In this document: piece by piece, positions 1-5,367 of the stretch | Position numbering within the stretch: the first letter of the stretch is position 1 | Layout: every line of letters starts with the position of its first letter | Source of the DNA: Paenibacillus sp. UBA6285 | GTDB lineage: Bacteria > Bacillota > Bacilli > Paenibacillales > Paenibacillaceae | NCBI GenBank assembly: GCA_002438345.1 | Contig: DJUJ01000098.1 | Location: 11,797 to 17,163 of the forward strand | Direction: 5' to 3' | Length of the DNA stretch: 5,367 nucleotides | Position numbers and translations under genes: made by a program | Notes under the pieces: generated by a model | Database searches by the model: none | Seen by the model: the letters and a program-made list of their open reading frames with translations, nothing else | Told to the model about the DNA's origin: nothing

Positions 1-1465
1 TGTCCGTAAATCTTCCGTTGTCCATAACGGGGAAGTTCGCCTCCTGAAATCCCCCTTGAACGGTAAGCACTTTATCCCACAAATTCAAATTGTCATGGGC
101 GGTTACATAGTTCACAGATTCTACAGGGGAGTCCGTAAATTCGTGTATGGCTCCTTTGATTCCAGCTGCAATAGCCCCTTCTTTACCGTATTCTCCTGTA
201 ATGAAGCCCCTTCCTGAACCATCACTATCTCCTTTGATCGCAAAGCGAAAGTTATCGTTGAATACAGCATATCCCTTACCCCGCTGTACACCTTTTAGCG
301 TCTTCGTTGCCAGTGGAGAGTCTCCTCCTGTCCAAGGTTCTCCATATAACAGCAAATTAGGATTCACCTCAAGTCGAAGCTCCTCCGTAATTTCCCGCAT
401 GGTAACACTGTCCATCAGACCCATAAGATCAAACCTGAAGCCATCAATATGATACTCCGAAGCCCAGTAGGACAACGAATCCTTAATATATTTGCGTACC
501 ATCGGACGCTCTGTAGCTAGCTCATTACCAACTCCCGAGCCATTAGATAAACGCCCCAAAAAGTCACGGCGATAGAAATAATCAGGCACAAGCGGCTCGA
601 AGGGGCCATTCCCCACAGCATACGTATGATTGTATACTACATCCATAATCACCGATATCCCAAGACTGTGCAAGGCCTGAACCATCTCTTTAAATTCGCG
701 AATTCGCAGCTCTGGATCGGCAGGATTTGTGCTATAGGATCCTTCCGGTACGTTATAATGCTGGGGGTCATAACCCCAATTGTAGTCAGTATGTTCAATT
801 GACGAACCGCGCTTAATTACACTTAACTCATCTACGGTCTGGAAATCGAACACAGGCATCAGATGTATATGGGTGATACCTAGTTCAGCCAGATGATCAA
901 TACCTATTGTATTTCCTTCCGAATCCCTTAATCCAAATTCGGTAAATGCTTTGAATGTACCTTTATAGTGCATGCCAGAGCTCTCGTGTGAGGAGAAGTC
1001 CCGCACATGAAGCTCGTAAATAACAGCGTCTGCAGGATGCTGCAATGGGGGAGCAACGTCCTTATCCCAATGCTCAGGATGGGTACCACGCAAATCAACG
1101 ATTGCTGTTCTTAAACCATTTGCCGATACTGCTGTGGCATAGGGATCTACTGCTTCCGCCACATTTCCATTAGCATATACAGCGCGGTACATATAATATT
1201 TCCCTTTCAAATCACCTGATAACTTAGTCTGCCAGACTCCGCCATTCTGTCGCTGCATATATATAATACGTCCACTATCAGTAGAGCTCGGATCTATTCC
1301 AATGTTAAGTTGATTTCCATCTGTTTCGTACAGTACTAGAGACACAGCAAAGGCCGTAGGTGCCCAGACTTTAAATACACTGTACTCCACTGAGTAGGTC
1401 AAGCCCAGGTCTTTACCTTCATAGACCTCCAACATTAATTCCGCATGTATATAATTTTTACTCAT
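1..1465 (-). CDS. pulA: Type I pullulanase (GH13), 5' part only; C-terminus beyond the left edge
   Basis: Debranching enzyme that hydrolyses alpha-1,6 links in pullulan, glycogen or limit dextrins. Translating the reverse strand from 1465 gives 488 open residues. An N-terminal CBM48-like domain (FKVWAPTA at about 31-38) precedes a GH13 barrel. Visible motifs are the type I pullulanase signature YNWGYDP (228-234), region I DVVYNH (275-280), region II GFRFD with nucleophile Asp346, region III YGEPW with acid/base Glu376, and region IV TAHDN with Asp458. All three catalytic acids are present. The start is ATG at 1463-1465: an in-frame TAA lies two codons upstream and a good Shine-Dalgarno sits 7 bases before it. 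No signal peptide or lipobox is seen (MSKNYIHAEL start), so a cytoplasmic location is inferred. Compared from memory with B. subtilis AmyX, it lacks roughly the first 95 residues. The barrel end and C-terminal beta domain lie outside the window, so an intact 3' end cannot be confirmed. Confidence 0.95.
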   Translation of the reverse strand, partial: MSKNYIHAELMLEVYEGKDLGLTYSVEYSVFKVWAPTAFAVSLVLYETDGNQLNIGIDPSSTDSGRIIYMQRQNGGVWQTKLSGDLKGKYYMYRAVYANGNVAEAVDPYATAVSANGLRTAIVDLRGTHPEHWDKDVAPPLQHPADAVIYELHVRDFSSHESSGMHYKGTFKAFTEFGLRDSEGNTIGIDHLAELGITHIHLMPVFDFQTVDELSVIKRGSSIEHTDYNWGYDPQHYNVPEGSYSTNPADPELRIREFKEMVQALHSLGISVIMDVVYNHTYAVGNGPFEPLVPDYFYRRDFLGRLSNGSGVGNELATERPMVRKYIKDSLSYWASEYHIDGFRFDLMGLMDSVTMREITEELRLEVNPNLLLYGEPWTGGDSPLATKTLKGVQRGKGYAVFNDNFRFAIKGDSDGSGRGFITGEYGKEGAIAAGIKGAIHEFTDSPVESVNYVTAHDNLNLWDKVLTVQGGFQEANFPVMDNGRFTD

Positions 1466-1472
1466 GAATTAA

Positions 1473-1481
1473 CACCATCCT
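1473..1481 (-). promoter_or_regulatory. Ribosome binding site of pulA
   Basis: The minus strand reads AGGATGGTG, close to the Bacillus consensus AGGAGGTG with one extra T. Seven bases separate it from the ATG at 1465. Together with the in-frame TAA just upstream of the ATG, it fixes the pulA start. Confidence 0.75.
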
Positions 1482-1548
1482 ATGGCTCCCTGTCTAACTT
1501 GTAGGGATGCTTATAAGCCCAAATATTACCATTATTCTTCGTATTAAT

Positions 1549-1568
1549 ACTTGCACAGCTCTGCAAGT
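1549..1568. promoter_or_regulatory. 20-bp near-perfect palindrome, candidate operator upstream of pulA
   Basis: The arms ACTTGCA and TGCAAGT (7 bp, perfect) flank a centre whose inner four bases, AGCT, are themselves palindromic, so only one base pair of the ten is mismatched. No T-run follows on either strand, so it is not a terminator. It lies 84 bases upstream of the pulA ATG. If transcription starts just after the TATAAT at 1605-1610, the palindrome falls about 30-50 bases into the transcript, a usual place for a roadblock repressor site. Its length and symmetry suit a dimeric repressor such as a LacI-family sugar regulator, but the centre is GC rather than the more usual CG, and the protein is not identifiable from this window. 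Confidence 0.45.
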
Positions 1569-1604
1569 CGATAATGGAGTATAAACTTTCTATGGATCCT
1601 TACT

Positions 1605-1627
1605 ATTATATGTAAGAGATACTTACA
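1605..1627 (-). promoter_or_regulatory. Possible pulA promoter: perfect -10 box next to a dyad
   Basis: The minus strand has a perfect TATAAT (1605-1610). Immediately upstream, at 1611-1627, lies an inverted repeat TGTAAG-(5)-CTTACA. The six bases 17 upstream of the -10 read CAAACC, which is not a -35 box, so a promoter here would depend on an activator bound at or near the dyad. The predicted start near 1598 would give a leader of about 130 bases. The region is AT-rich, so a chance TATAAT is quite possible. Confidence 0.35.
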
Positions 1628-1686
1628 GGTTTGGGTTCCTTGCTGACTTTATACTCATCACTATTACTATCGGAATAGACATCAGT

Positions 1687-1715
1687 ACAATAAAGCAAAT
1701 ATAAAGTGAACTCAA
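1687..1715 (-). promoter_or_regulatory. Possible sigma-A promoter for pulA
   Basis: The minus strand shows TTGAGT (1710-1715; four of six to TTGACA), a 17-base spacer, and TATTGT (1687-1692; four of six to TATAAT). It lies just downstream of the ptsI terminator and points toward pulA. It would give a leader of about 215 bases that contains both dyads. It competes with the TATAAT at 1605-1610 as the pulA promoter, and the sequence alone does not decide between them. Confidence 0.35.
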
Positions 1716-1787
1716 CTATTCTAAAATAAGTATAACGCTCACGTATGAACATAAGCCAATTTAAGAAGTAAATTTAGGTTGTAAACA

Positions 1788-1822
1788 CAAAAAAAACCGA
1801 CCTCCAAACATCGGAAGTCGGT
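1788..1822 (-). terminator. Intrinsic terminator of the pts operon
   Basis: In the minus-strand transcript, ACCGACTTCC pairs with GGAGGTCGGT (10 bp with one G-U pair) around a 7-base loop, followed by a run of eight U residues. It begins 55 bases after the ptsI stop codon. This is a textbook Rho-independent terminator and separates ptsI from pulA. Confidence 0.92.
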
Positions 1823-1877
1823 AATAGTAGTTGGAAAGCTATAGAACGCTTAAACGGAGTAATGCATACGTAAATAA

Positions 1878-3590
1878 TTAATTAGTGATGCTTTGAACAA
1901 GTGCAGCTACTTCTTCAGCAGTGCCAAGTTGCAGTGCTTTTGCAGCCAGTTCCTTCATGTCGGCAGCCGACAATTTAGAAATTTGACTACGTGCTGGCAG
2001 AATTGACGTTGCACTCATACTGAATTCATCAAGACCAAGACCTAGCAAGAGTGGAATCGCTGTTGCGTCCCCAGCCATTTCACCGCACATTCCCGTCCAT
2101 TTACCCTCTGCATGCGCTGCATCAATTACGTTCTTGACCAAACGAAGGATGGCCGGATTGTAAGGCTGATACAGGTAAGATACCTGTTCATTCATACGGT
2201 CAGCAGCCATTGTATATTGAATAAGATCATTCGTACCAATACTGAAGAAATCAACTTCCTTCGCAAACTGGTCAGCCAGTACAGCAGTGGATGGAATCTC
2301 AACCATTATGCCAAGCTGAATGTTGTCAGAGACTTCCTTGCCTTCTTCACGCAGCTTTGCTTTCTCTTCAAGTAGAAGATCGCGGGCTGCGCGGAATTCA
2401 CCAAGTGTTGCAATCATAGGAAACATAATGCGAAGATCCCCATGAACACTTGCTCTTAGTAAAGCACGCAGTTGAGTACGGAAAATATCCTGACGATCCA
2501 GACAAAGACGAATCGCACGGAATCCTAAGAAAGGGTTCATTTCCTTTGGAAGGTCCAGATATGGAAGCTCTTTATCGCCACCGATATCAAGCGTACGTAC
2601 TACTACCGGTTTGCCTTTCATATTCTCAAGCACAGTGCGGTAGGCGTTATATTGAATTTCCTCAGAAGGCAGCTTATCGCGGCCCATGTATAGAAACTCA
2701 GTACGATACAAACCAACACCTTCGCCACCATTCTCAATTACACCATTGACATCGTTTGGTGTACCGATATTGGCAGCCAGCTCCACATGTTTACCGTCTG
2801 CAGAAATCGTTGGTTTATCACGAAGTTTCTTCCACTCCGCAATTTGCAAGTCGTAAGCTTCCTGCTTGCGGACGTACTCTGCCACTTCTGCTTCACTAGG
2901 ATTAATAAGAACGTCTCCGTTCAGACCATCGACAATCACTAGATCGCCCGAATTCACTACTGACATCACATTCTTAGTTCCAACAACCGCCGGAATTTCC
3001 AAAGAGCGTGCCATAATCGCTGAGTGGGACGTACGTCCACCAATGTTTGTTGTGAATCCTTTAACGAACTTGCGATTTAGCTGTGCTGTGTCAGATGGAG
3101 TCAAATCCTCAGCGATAACAATAACCTCTTCACTGATCTCTGCAGGACTAACATAATGGATACCCAGCAAGTGGTTCAGCAGGCGTTTGGTCACATCACG
3201 CATGTCAGCAGCACGTTCCTGTAAGTAAGCACTCTTCATGTTTTCGAACATTTCAATGAATTGTGTAGCTACTTCGTTTAGTGCATAGTCCGCGTTAACC
3301 AATTCCTGACGAATTTTATCAACTACAGGATTGATCAGCTCAGGGTCCTCAAGAATTAGGAGATGGGATGCAAAAATCTCTGCCTTCTTCTCTCCTAGTT
3401 CTGCTAAAGTACGCTCTTTAATGGTTTGCAATTCGGCACTTGATTTCGAGAGTGCGTCATTCAACTTGGCGACTTCCGCTTCAGGATCACTGATACTAGT
3501 CTTCGTAATTGTATAATCCGGATGTTTCAGGATAAAAGCACGGGCTACTGCAATCCCTGCTGAAGCCGCGATTCCTGAAATTTTATTCAT
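1878..3590 (-). CDS. ptsI: PTS Enzyme I (phosphoenolpyruvate-protein phosphotransferase)
   Basis: Cytoplasmic first enzyme of the PTS: it takes phosphate from phosphoenolpyruvate onto a histidine and hands it to HPr. The 570 residues are the usual length for a Bacillota Enzyme I. The N-terminal phosphohistidine half carries [12 protein letters not shown] with the active-site His189. The C-terminal PEP-binding TIM barrel carries Arg296 (GLYRTEF), Arg332 ([10 protein letters not shown]), the Mg2+ ligands Glu431 and Asp455 ([10 protein letters not shown]), Arg465, and the proton-donor Cys502 (GMCGEMAGD). These positions coincide with the E. coli numbering, so the enzyme looks complete and active. 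The ATG at 3588-3590 is preceded by AGGGGA five bases upstream. The gene overlaps the end of ptsH by 8 bases, so translational coupling is likely. A strong terminator follows the stop codon. Confidence 0.99.
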   Translation of the reverse strand: MNKISGIAASAGIAVARAFILKHPDYTITKTSISDPEAEVAKLNDALSKSSAELQTIKERTLAELGEKKAEIFASHLLILEDPELINPVVDKIRQELVNADYALNEVATQFIEMFENMKSAYLQERAADMRDVTKRLLNHLLGIHYVSPAEISEEVIVIAEDLTPSDTAQLNRKFVKGFTTNIGGRTSHSAIMARSLEIPAVVGTKNVMSVVNSGDLVIVDGLNGDVLINPSEAEVAEYVRKQEAYDLQIAEWKKLRDKPTISADGKHVELAANIGTPNDVNGVIENGGEGVGLYRTEFLYMGRDKLPSEEIQYNAYRTVLENMKGKPVVVRTLDIGGDKELPYLDLPKEMNPFLGFRAIRLCLDRQDIFRTQLRALLRASVHGDLRIMFPMIATLGEFRAARDLLLEEKAKLREEGKEVSDNIQLGIMVEIPSTAVLADQFAKEVDFFSIGTNDLIQYTMAADRMNEQVSYLYQPYNPAILRLVKNVIDAAHAEGKWTGMCGEMAGDATAIPLLLGLGLDEFSMSATSILPARSQISKLSAADMKELAAKALQLGTAEEVAALVQSITN

Positions 3591-3858
3591 GGATTTCCCC
3601 TAGCCCTTCTTTAATCATTACTTCTTGTAGTGCCTTTAGAGCTTCAGCTTCTTCGCTACCTTCAGTAATCAGAGACAAAGTGTCTCCAGCTTCAAGACCC
3701 AGAGACAATACTCCAAGAATGGATTTTAAAGTTACTTTTTTGCCTTTAGCTTCTGCATAAGCTTCTGTACCTTTGAATTTCGTAGCTGTATTTACCAAGG
3801 CTGTTGCCGGACGTGCGTGAATTCCATCTTCATCGATAATTCTGAATGTTGTTTGCAT
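3583..3858 (-). CDS. ptsH: Phosphocarrier protein HPr
   Basis: Small cytoplasmic PTS carrier that moves phosphate from Enzyme I to the EIIA domains of sugar permeases. The 91-residue product has the active-site motif GIHARPA, with His14 by this count (His15 in usual numbering; codon 3817-3819). It also has the regulatory-site motif [10 protein letters not shown] with Ser46 (codon 3721-3723), the target of HPr kinase/phosphorylase in Bacillota, through which HPr-Ser-P acts as CcpA co-repressor. I chose the ATG at 3856-3858, giving MQTTF, because it matches the family N-terminus; an in-frame TTG at 3868-3870 would add four residues. The ribosome binding site is weak for either start: AAAGCGAG ends 12 bases before the ATG and directly abuts the TTG. 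Compared with B. subtilis HPr as remembered, the N-terminus is one residue shorter and there is one extra residue between helix 1 and the Ser46 region. Confidence 0.98.
   Translation of the reverse strand: MQTTFRIIDEDGIHARPATALVNTATKFKGTEAYAEAKGKKVTLKSILGVLSLGLEAGDTLSLITEGSEEAEALKALQEVMIKEGLGEIHE
3596..3601 (-). promoter_or_regulatory. Ribosome binding site of ptsI, inside the end of ptsH
   Basis: The minus strand reads AGGGGA, five bases before the ptsI ATG, and the site lies within the last codons of ptsH. With the 8-base gene overlap, ribosomes finishing HPr would be placed at the Enzyme I start. Confidence 0.7.
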
Positions 3859-3886
3859 AATATTATCCAACTCGCTTTCTTTTAAT

Positions 3887-3915
3887 AGAATATTTTTTAA
3901 TTAATTTATCGTGAA
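3887..3915 (-). promoter_or_regulatory. Possible separate promoter for ptsHI
   Basis: On the minus strand TTCACG (3910-3915; four of six to TTGACA) is followed after exactly 17 bases by TATTCT (3887-3892; four of six to TATAAT). The spacer is pure A/T. It begins at the base next to the hairpin at 3916-3954 and would start transcription near 3880, about 22 bases before the ptsH ATG. A separate ptsHI promoter would fit the need for HPr and Enzyme I when glucose permease is not induced, as reported for the B. subtilis operon. AT-richness makes chance matches likely. Confidence 0.4.
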
Positions 3916-3954
3916 GGCTAACGCTTCCTTTAATGTTTAAAGGAAGCGTTAGCC
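3916..3954 (-). terminator. Perfect 18-bp hairpin after ptsG, without a U-tract
   Basis: The arms at 3916-3933 and 3937-3954 are exact reverse complements, with a 3-base loop. The hairpin begins 9 bases after the ptsG stop codon. In the minus-strand transcript it is followed by UUCACGAUAAAU, so the U-run of a normal intrinsic terminator is missing; the plus strand has none either. It may be a weak or partial terminator, or an RNA processing or stability element that sets ptsG and ptsHI mRNA levels apart. The structure is certain; the function is inferred. Confidence 0.6.
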
Positions 3955-3963
3955 CTTGCACTT

Positions 3964-5367
3964 TTACTGGATTGTAATAATATCCTTATCCCCAATAGAT
4001 ACCTTGCCTGGTTTCTTCAATGTTACGGAAGAGCCTTCCGGCAAATTAGAGAAGATAACAGGAGACATTACAGATGGTGCATGTGCTTTTACATATTCCA
4101 AATCCACTTCCATAATCAGCTGTCCAGCAGCTATAAGGTCGCCCTCTTCGACAAGAACCGTAAAGCCTTGACCTTTAAGCTTAACTGTATTGACCCCGAT
4201 ATGAACGAGCACTTCCTTGCCACCATCGGACATAATACCGATGGCATGCTTGCTCGGGAATACGTTGAATACTTTACCGTAAACCGGTGAAGCAATCTTC
4301 CCATCATCGGACAGGAAAGCAAAACCGTCACCCGTCATTTTTTGAGAGAATACCGCATCAGGAACCTCAGTGATATCCACTAGTTCACCATTTACCGGGG
4401 AGACAATATCTTCCTTGATAATCGCTTCACCAGCTTCACCCGCCTGCTTTTCTTCTTCAGGCTGTGGCGCAGCCGCTACCGGTGTTGGTGCAGGTGTCTT
4501 CCCGCTAATTACATCTTGCATCTGCGATTTTATGGTGTCCGAACGTGTGCCGAAGATCGCTTGAACGTTATTACCCACTTCGAGCACGCCTGATGCACCT
4601 AGCTTCTTAAGACGATTCTTATCCACACCTGATTTATCCTTAACCTCAACACGAAGGCGAGTAATACAAGCATCAAGATGAATGATGTTCTCTTTACCAC
4701 CCAACGCGGACAAGATGATCCGAGGTAGATCATCACCAGTTTTAGAAATTGATTCCGTGTTCGTATCTTCGGTTTCATCCGTATCTTCTTCACGACCCGG
4801 TGTCATCAGATTGAACTTCCGAATAACAAAGCGGAATCCAAAGTAGTAAATTAAGGCAAGGGCAATCCCTACTGGAATTACGAGCCACCAAGCCGTACGG
4901 TTCGGAATGATACCAAAGAGCACGTAATCGATAAAGCCCCCCGAGAATGTCATACCGATCTTGACATTAAGGATATGCATGGTCATAAAGGACAAACCAG
5001 CAAACACACAATGTACAGCGAACAACAATGGAGCCACGAACAGGAATGAGAATTCGAGTGGTTCAGTGATCCCTGTCAGGAACGAAGTCAATGCTGCGGA
5101 AAGCATCAACCCTCCGACAATCTTTTTATTATGAGGTTTAGCTTCATGGTAGATGGCCAAAGCTGCTGCTGGAAGACCAAACATCATGAACGGATACTTA
5201 CCTGTTGTAAATGTCCCTGCTGTGAATTCTACGCCATCACGAAGCTGCTGCATGAAGATCCGTTGGTCACCGCGTACCAATTCTCCGGCTTTATCTACGT
5301 AGGTACCAAATTCATACCAGAACGGAGAATAGAAAATGTGATGCAGACCAAAAGGAATCAACGAGCG
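3964..5367 (-). CDS. ptsG: PTS glucose permease EIICBA, C-terminal two thirds; start beyond the right edge
   Basis: Membrane permease that imports and phosphorylates glucose. The frame is open to the right edge (467 residues visible, first codon Arg), and about 220-240 N-terminal residues are missing by comparison with the usual length near 700. The end of EIIC (to about 182) includes [16 protein letters not shown] and the sugar-site motif GITEPLEF, with several membrane segments. EIIB (about 212-287) has its phosphocysteine in [13 protein letters not shown] (codon 4666-4668). EIIA (about 317-467) has its phosphohistidine in [12 protein letters not shown] (codon 4201-4203) and the helper histidine in KHAIG (codon 4246-4248). 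An acidic linker joins EIIC to EIIB, and a Pro/Ala/Glu-rich linker joins EIIB to EIIA. The apparent TTG start at 5359-5361 is internal ([10 protein letters not shown]) and is not the true start. The sequence closely resembles B. subtilis PtsG. N-acetylglucosamine specificity is less likely but not excluded. Any GlcT antiterminator site would lie outside the window. Confidence 0.96.
   Translation of the reverse strand, partial: RSLIPFGLHHIFYSPFWYEFGTYVDKAGELVRGDQRIFMQQLRDGVEFTAGTFTTGKYPFMMFGLPAAALAIYHEAKPHNKKIVGGLMLSAALTSFLTGITEPLEFSFLFVAPLLFAVHCVFAGLSFMTMHILNVKIGMTFSGGFIDYVLFGIIPNRTAWWLVIPVGIALALIYYFGFRFVIRKFNLMTPGREEDTDETEDTNTESISKTGDDLPRIILSALGGKENIIHLDACITRLRVEVKDKSGVDKNRLKKLGASGVLEVGNNVQAIFGTRSDTIKSQMQDVISGKTPAPTPVAAAPQPEEEKQAGEAGEAIIKEDIVSPVNGELVDITEVPDAVFSQKMTGDGFAFLSDDGKIASPVYGKVFNVFPSKHAIGIMSDGGKEVLVHIGVNTVKLKGQGFTVLVEEGDLIAAGQLIMEVDLEYVKAHAPSVMSPVIFSNLPEGSSVTLKKPGKVSIGDKDIITIQ

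Larger units (their letters stand above)
1466..1877. other. Intergenic region between ptsI and pulA (412 bases)
   Basis: This is an AT-rich stretch between the ptsI stop codon and the pulA start. From the ptsI side it holds 55 bases of ptsI 3' untranslated sequence, the intrinsic terminator at 1788-1822, a possible promoter at 1687-1715, a perfect TATAAT abutting a short dyad at 1605-1627, a near-perfect 20-bp palindrome at 1549-1568, and the pulA ribosome binding site. An extended -10-like TGGTAATAT also occurs on the minus strand at 1523-1531, without a matching -35. I see no tRNA, rRNA, insertion sequence or convincing gene. The layout suggests that pulA is transcribed from its own promoter. 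Confidence 0.7.

Noticed and set aside
147..452. Plus-strand open frame of 101 codons.
   Set aside because: It lies antisense to the pulA catalytic region, has no ribosome binding site, and its protein resembles nothing recognisable. It is a shadow of the real gene.
1606..1752. A 48-codon minus-strand open frame (ATG at 1752, stop at 1606-1608) between the pts terminator and pulA.
   Set aside because: It has no Shine-Dalgarno before the ATG, its composition is AT-rich with no recognisable domain, and it covers the region with promoter-like elements. It is most likely chance.
2112..3516. Several plus-strand open frames of 61-99 codons within ptsI.
   Set aside because: All are antisense to a complete, motif-rich Enzyme I and show no independent coding signal.
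3937..3954. A cre-like (CcpA) core, GGAAGCGTTAGCC, in the hairpin arms after ptsG.
   Set aside because: It has the central A, CG and T of cre, but the outer T and A positions are wrong. The match is better explained by the hairpin stem itself.
3956..4793. Short open frames on both strands within ptsG.
   Set aside because: They are out-of-frame shadows of the EIIB/EIIA coding sequence and carry no family motifs.
5359..5361. TTG codon as a start for ptsG.
   Set aside because: The frame stays open to the window edge, and the codon is the Leu of [10 protein letters not shown] inside EIIC. The real start lies to the right of the window.

Overview
The window is a conventional sugar-uptake locus, and every gene in it lies on the minus strand. 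Read in the direction of transcription (right to left), it holds the 3' two thirds of ptsG (glucose-type PTS permease, EIICBA), ptsH (HPr), ptsI (Enzyme I), a strong intrinsic terminator, an AT-rich promoter-type intergenic region, and the 5' part of a type I pullulanase gene (pulA) that runs off the left edge.

The source is most likely a low-to-moderate G+C member of the Bacillota, order Bacillales, and a Paenibacillus-type organism is my best guess. The reasons are the ptsG-ptsH-ptsI order, which matches Bacillus subtilis; an HPr with the Gram-positive regulatory serine at position 46; a single EIIC-EIIB-EIIA glucose permease closely resembling B. subtilis PtsG as I recall it; and Shine-Dalgarno signals of the Bacillus type. 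The genus is inferred from general resemblance, not from a search.

Region by region: 3964-5367 is ptsG, missing its N-terminal EIIC part. 3859-3963 is a 105-base gap with a perfect 18-bp hairpin that has no U-tract, followed directly by a possible promoter for ptsHI. 3583-3858 is ptsH, which overlaps ptsI (1878-3590) by 8 bases. 1788-1822 is the operon terminator. 1466-1787 has no convincing gene but carries promoter-like elements and two operator-like dyads. 1-1465 is pulA.

The PTS genes form one relay. PEP phosphorylates Enzyme I on His189, which passes the phosphate to the HPr active-site His, then to the EIIA His and EIIB Cys of PtsG, and finally to glucose as it crosses EIIC. HPr Ser46 is also the site through which HPr kinase and CcpA set carbon catabolite repression. 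The pullulanase has no signal peptide, so it probably works in the cytoplasm on branched alpha-glucans (glycogen or imported limit dextrins). It is separated from the pts operon by a terminator and probably has its own regulation.

I found no previously undescribed system here. The points most worth a second look are the operator-like dyads before pulA and the unusual hairpin-plus-promoter arrangement between ptsG and ptsH.
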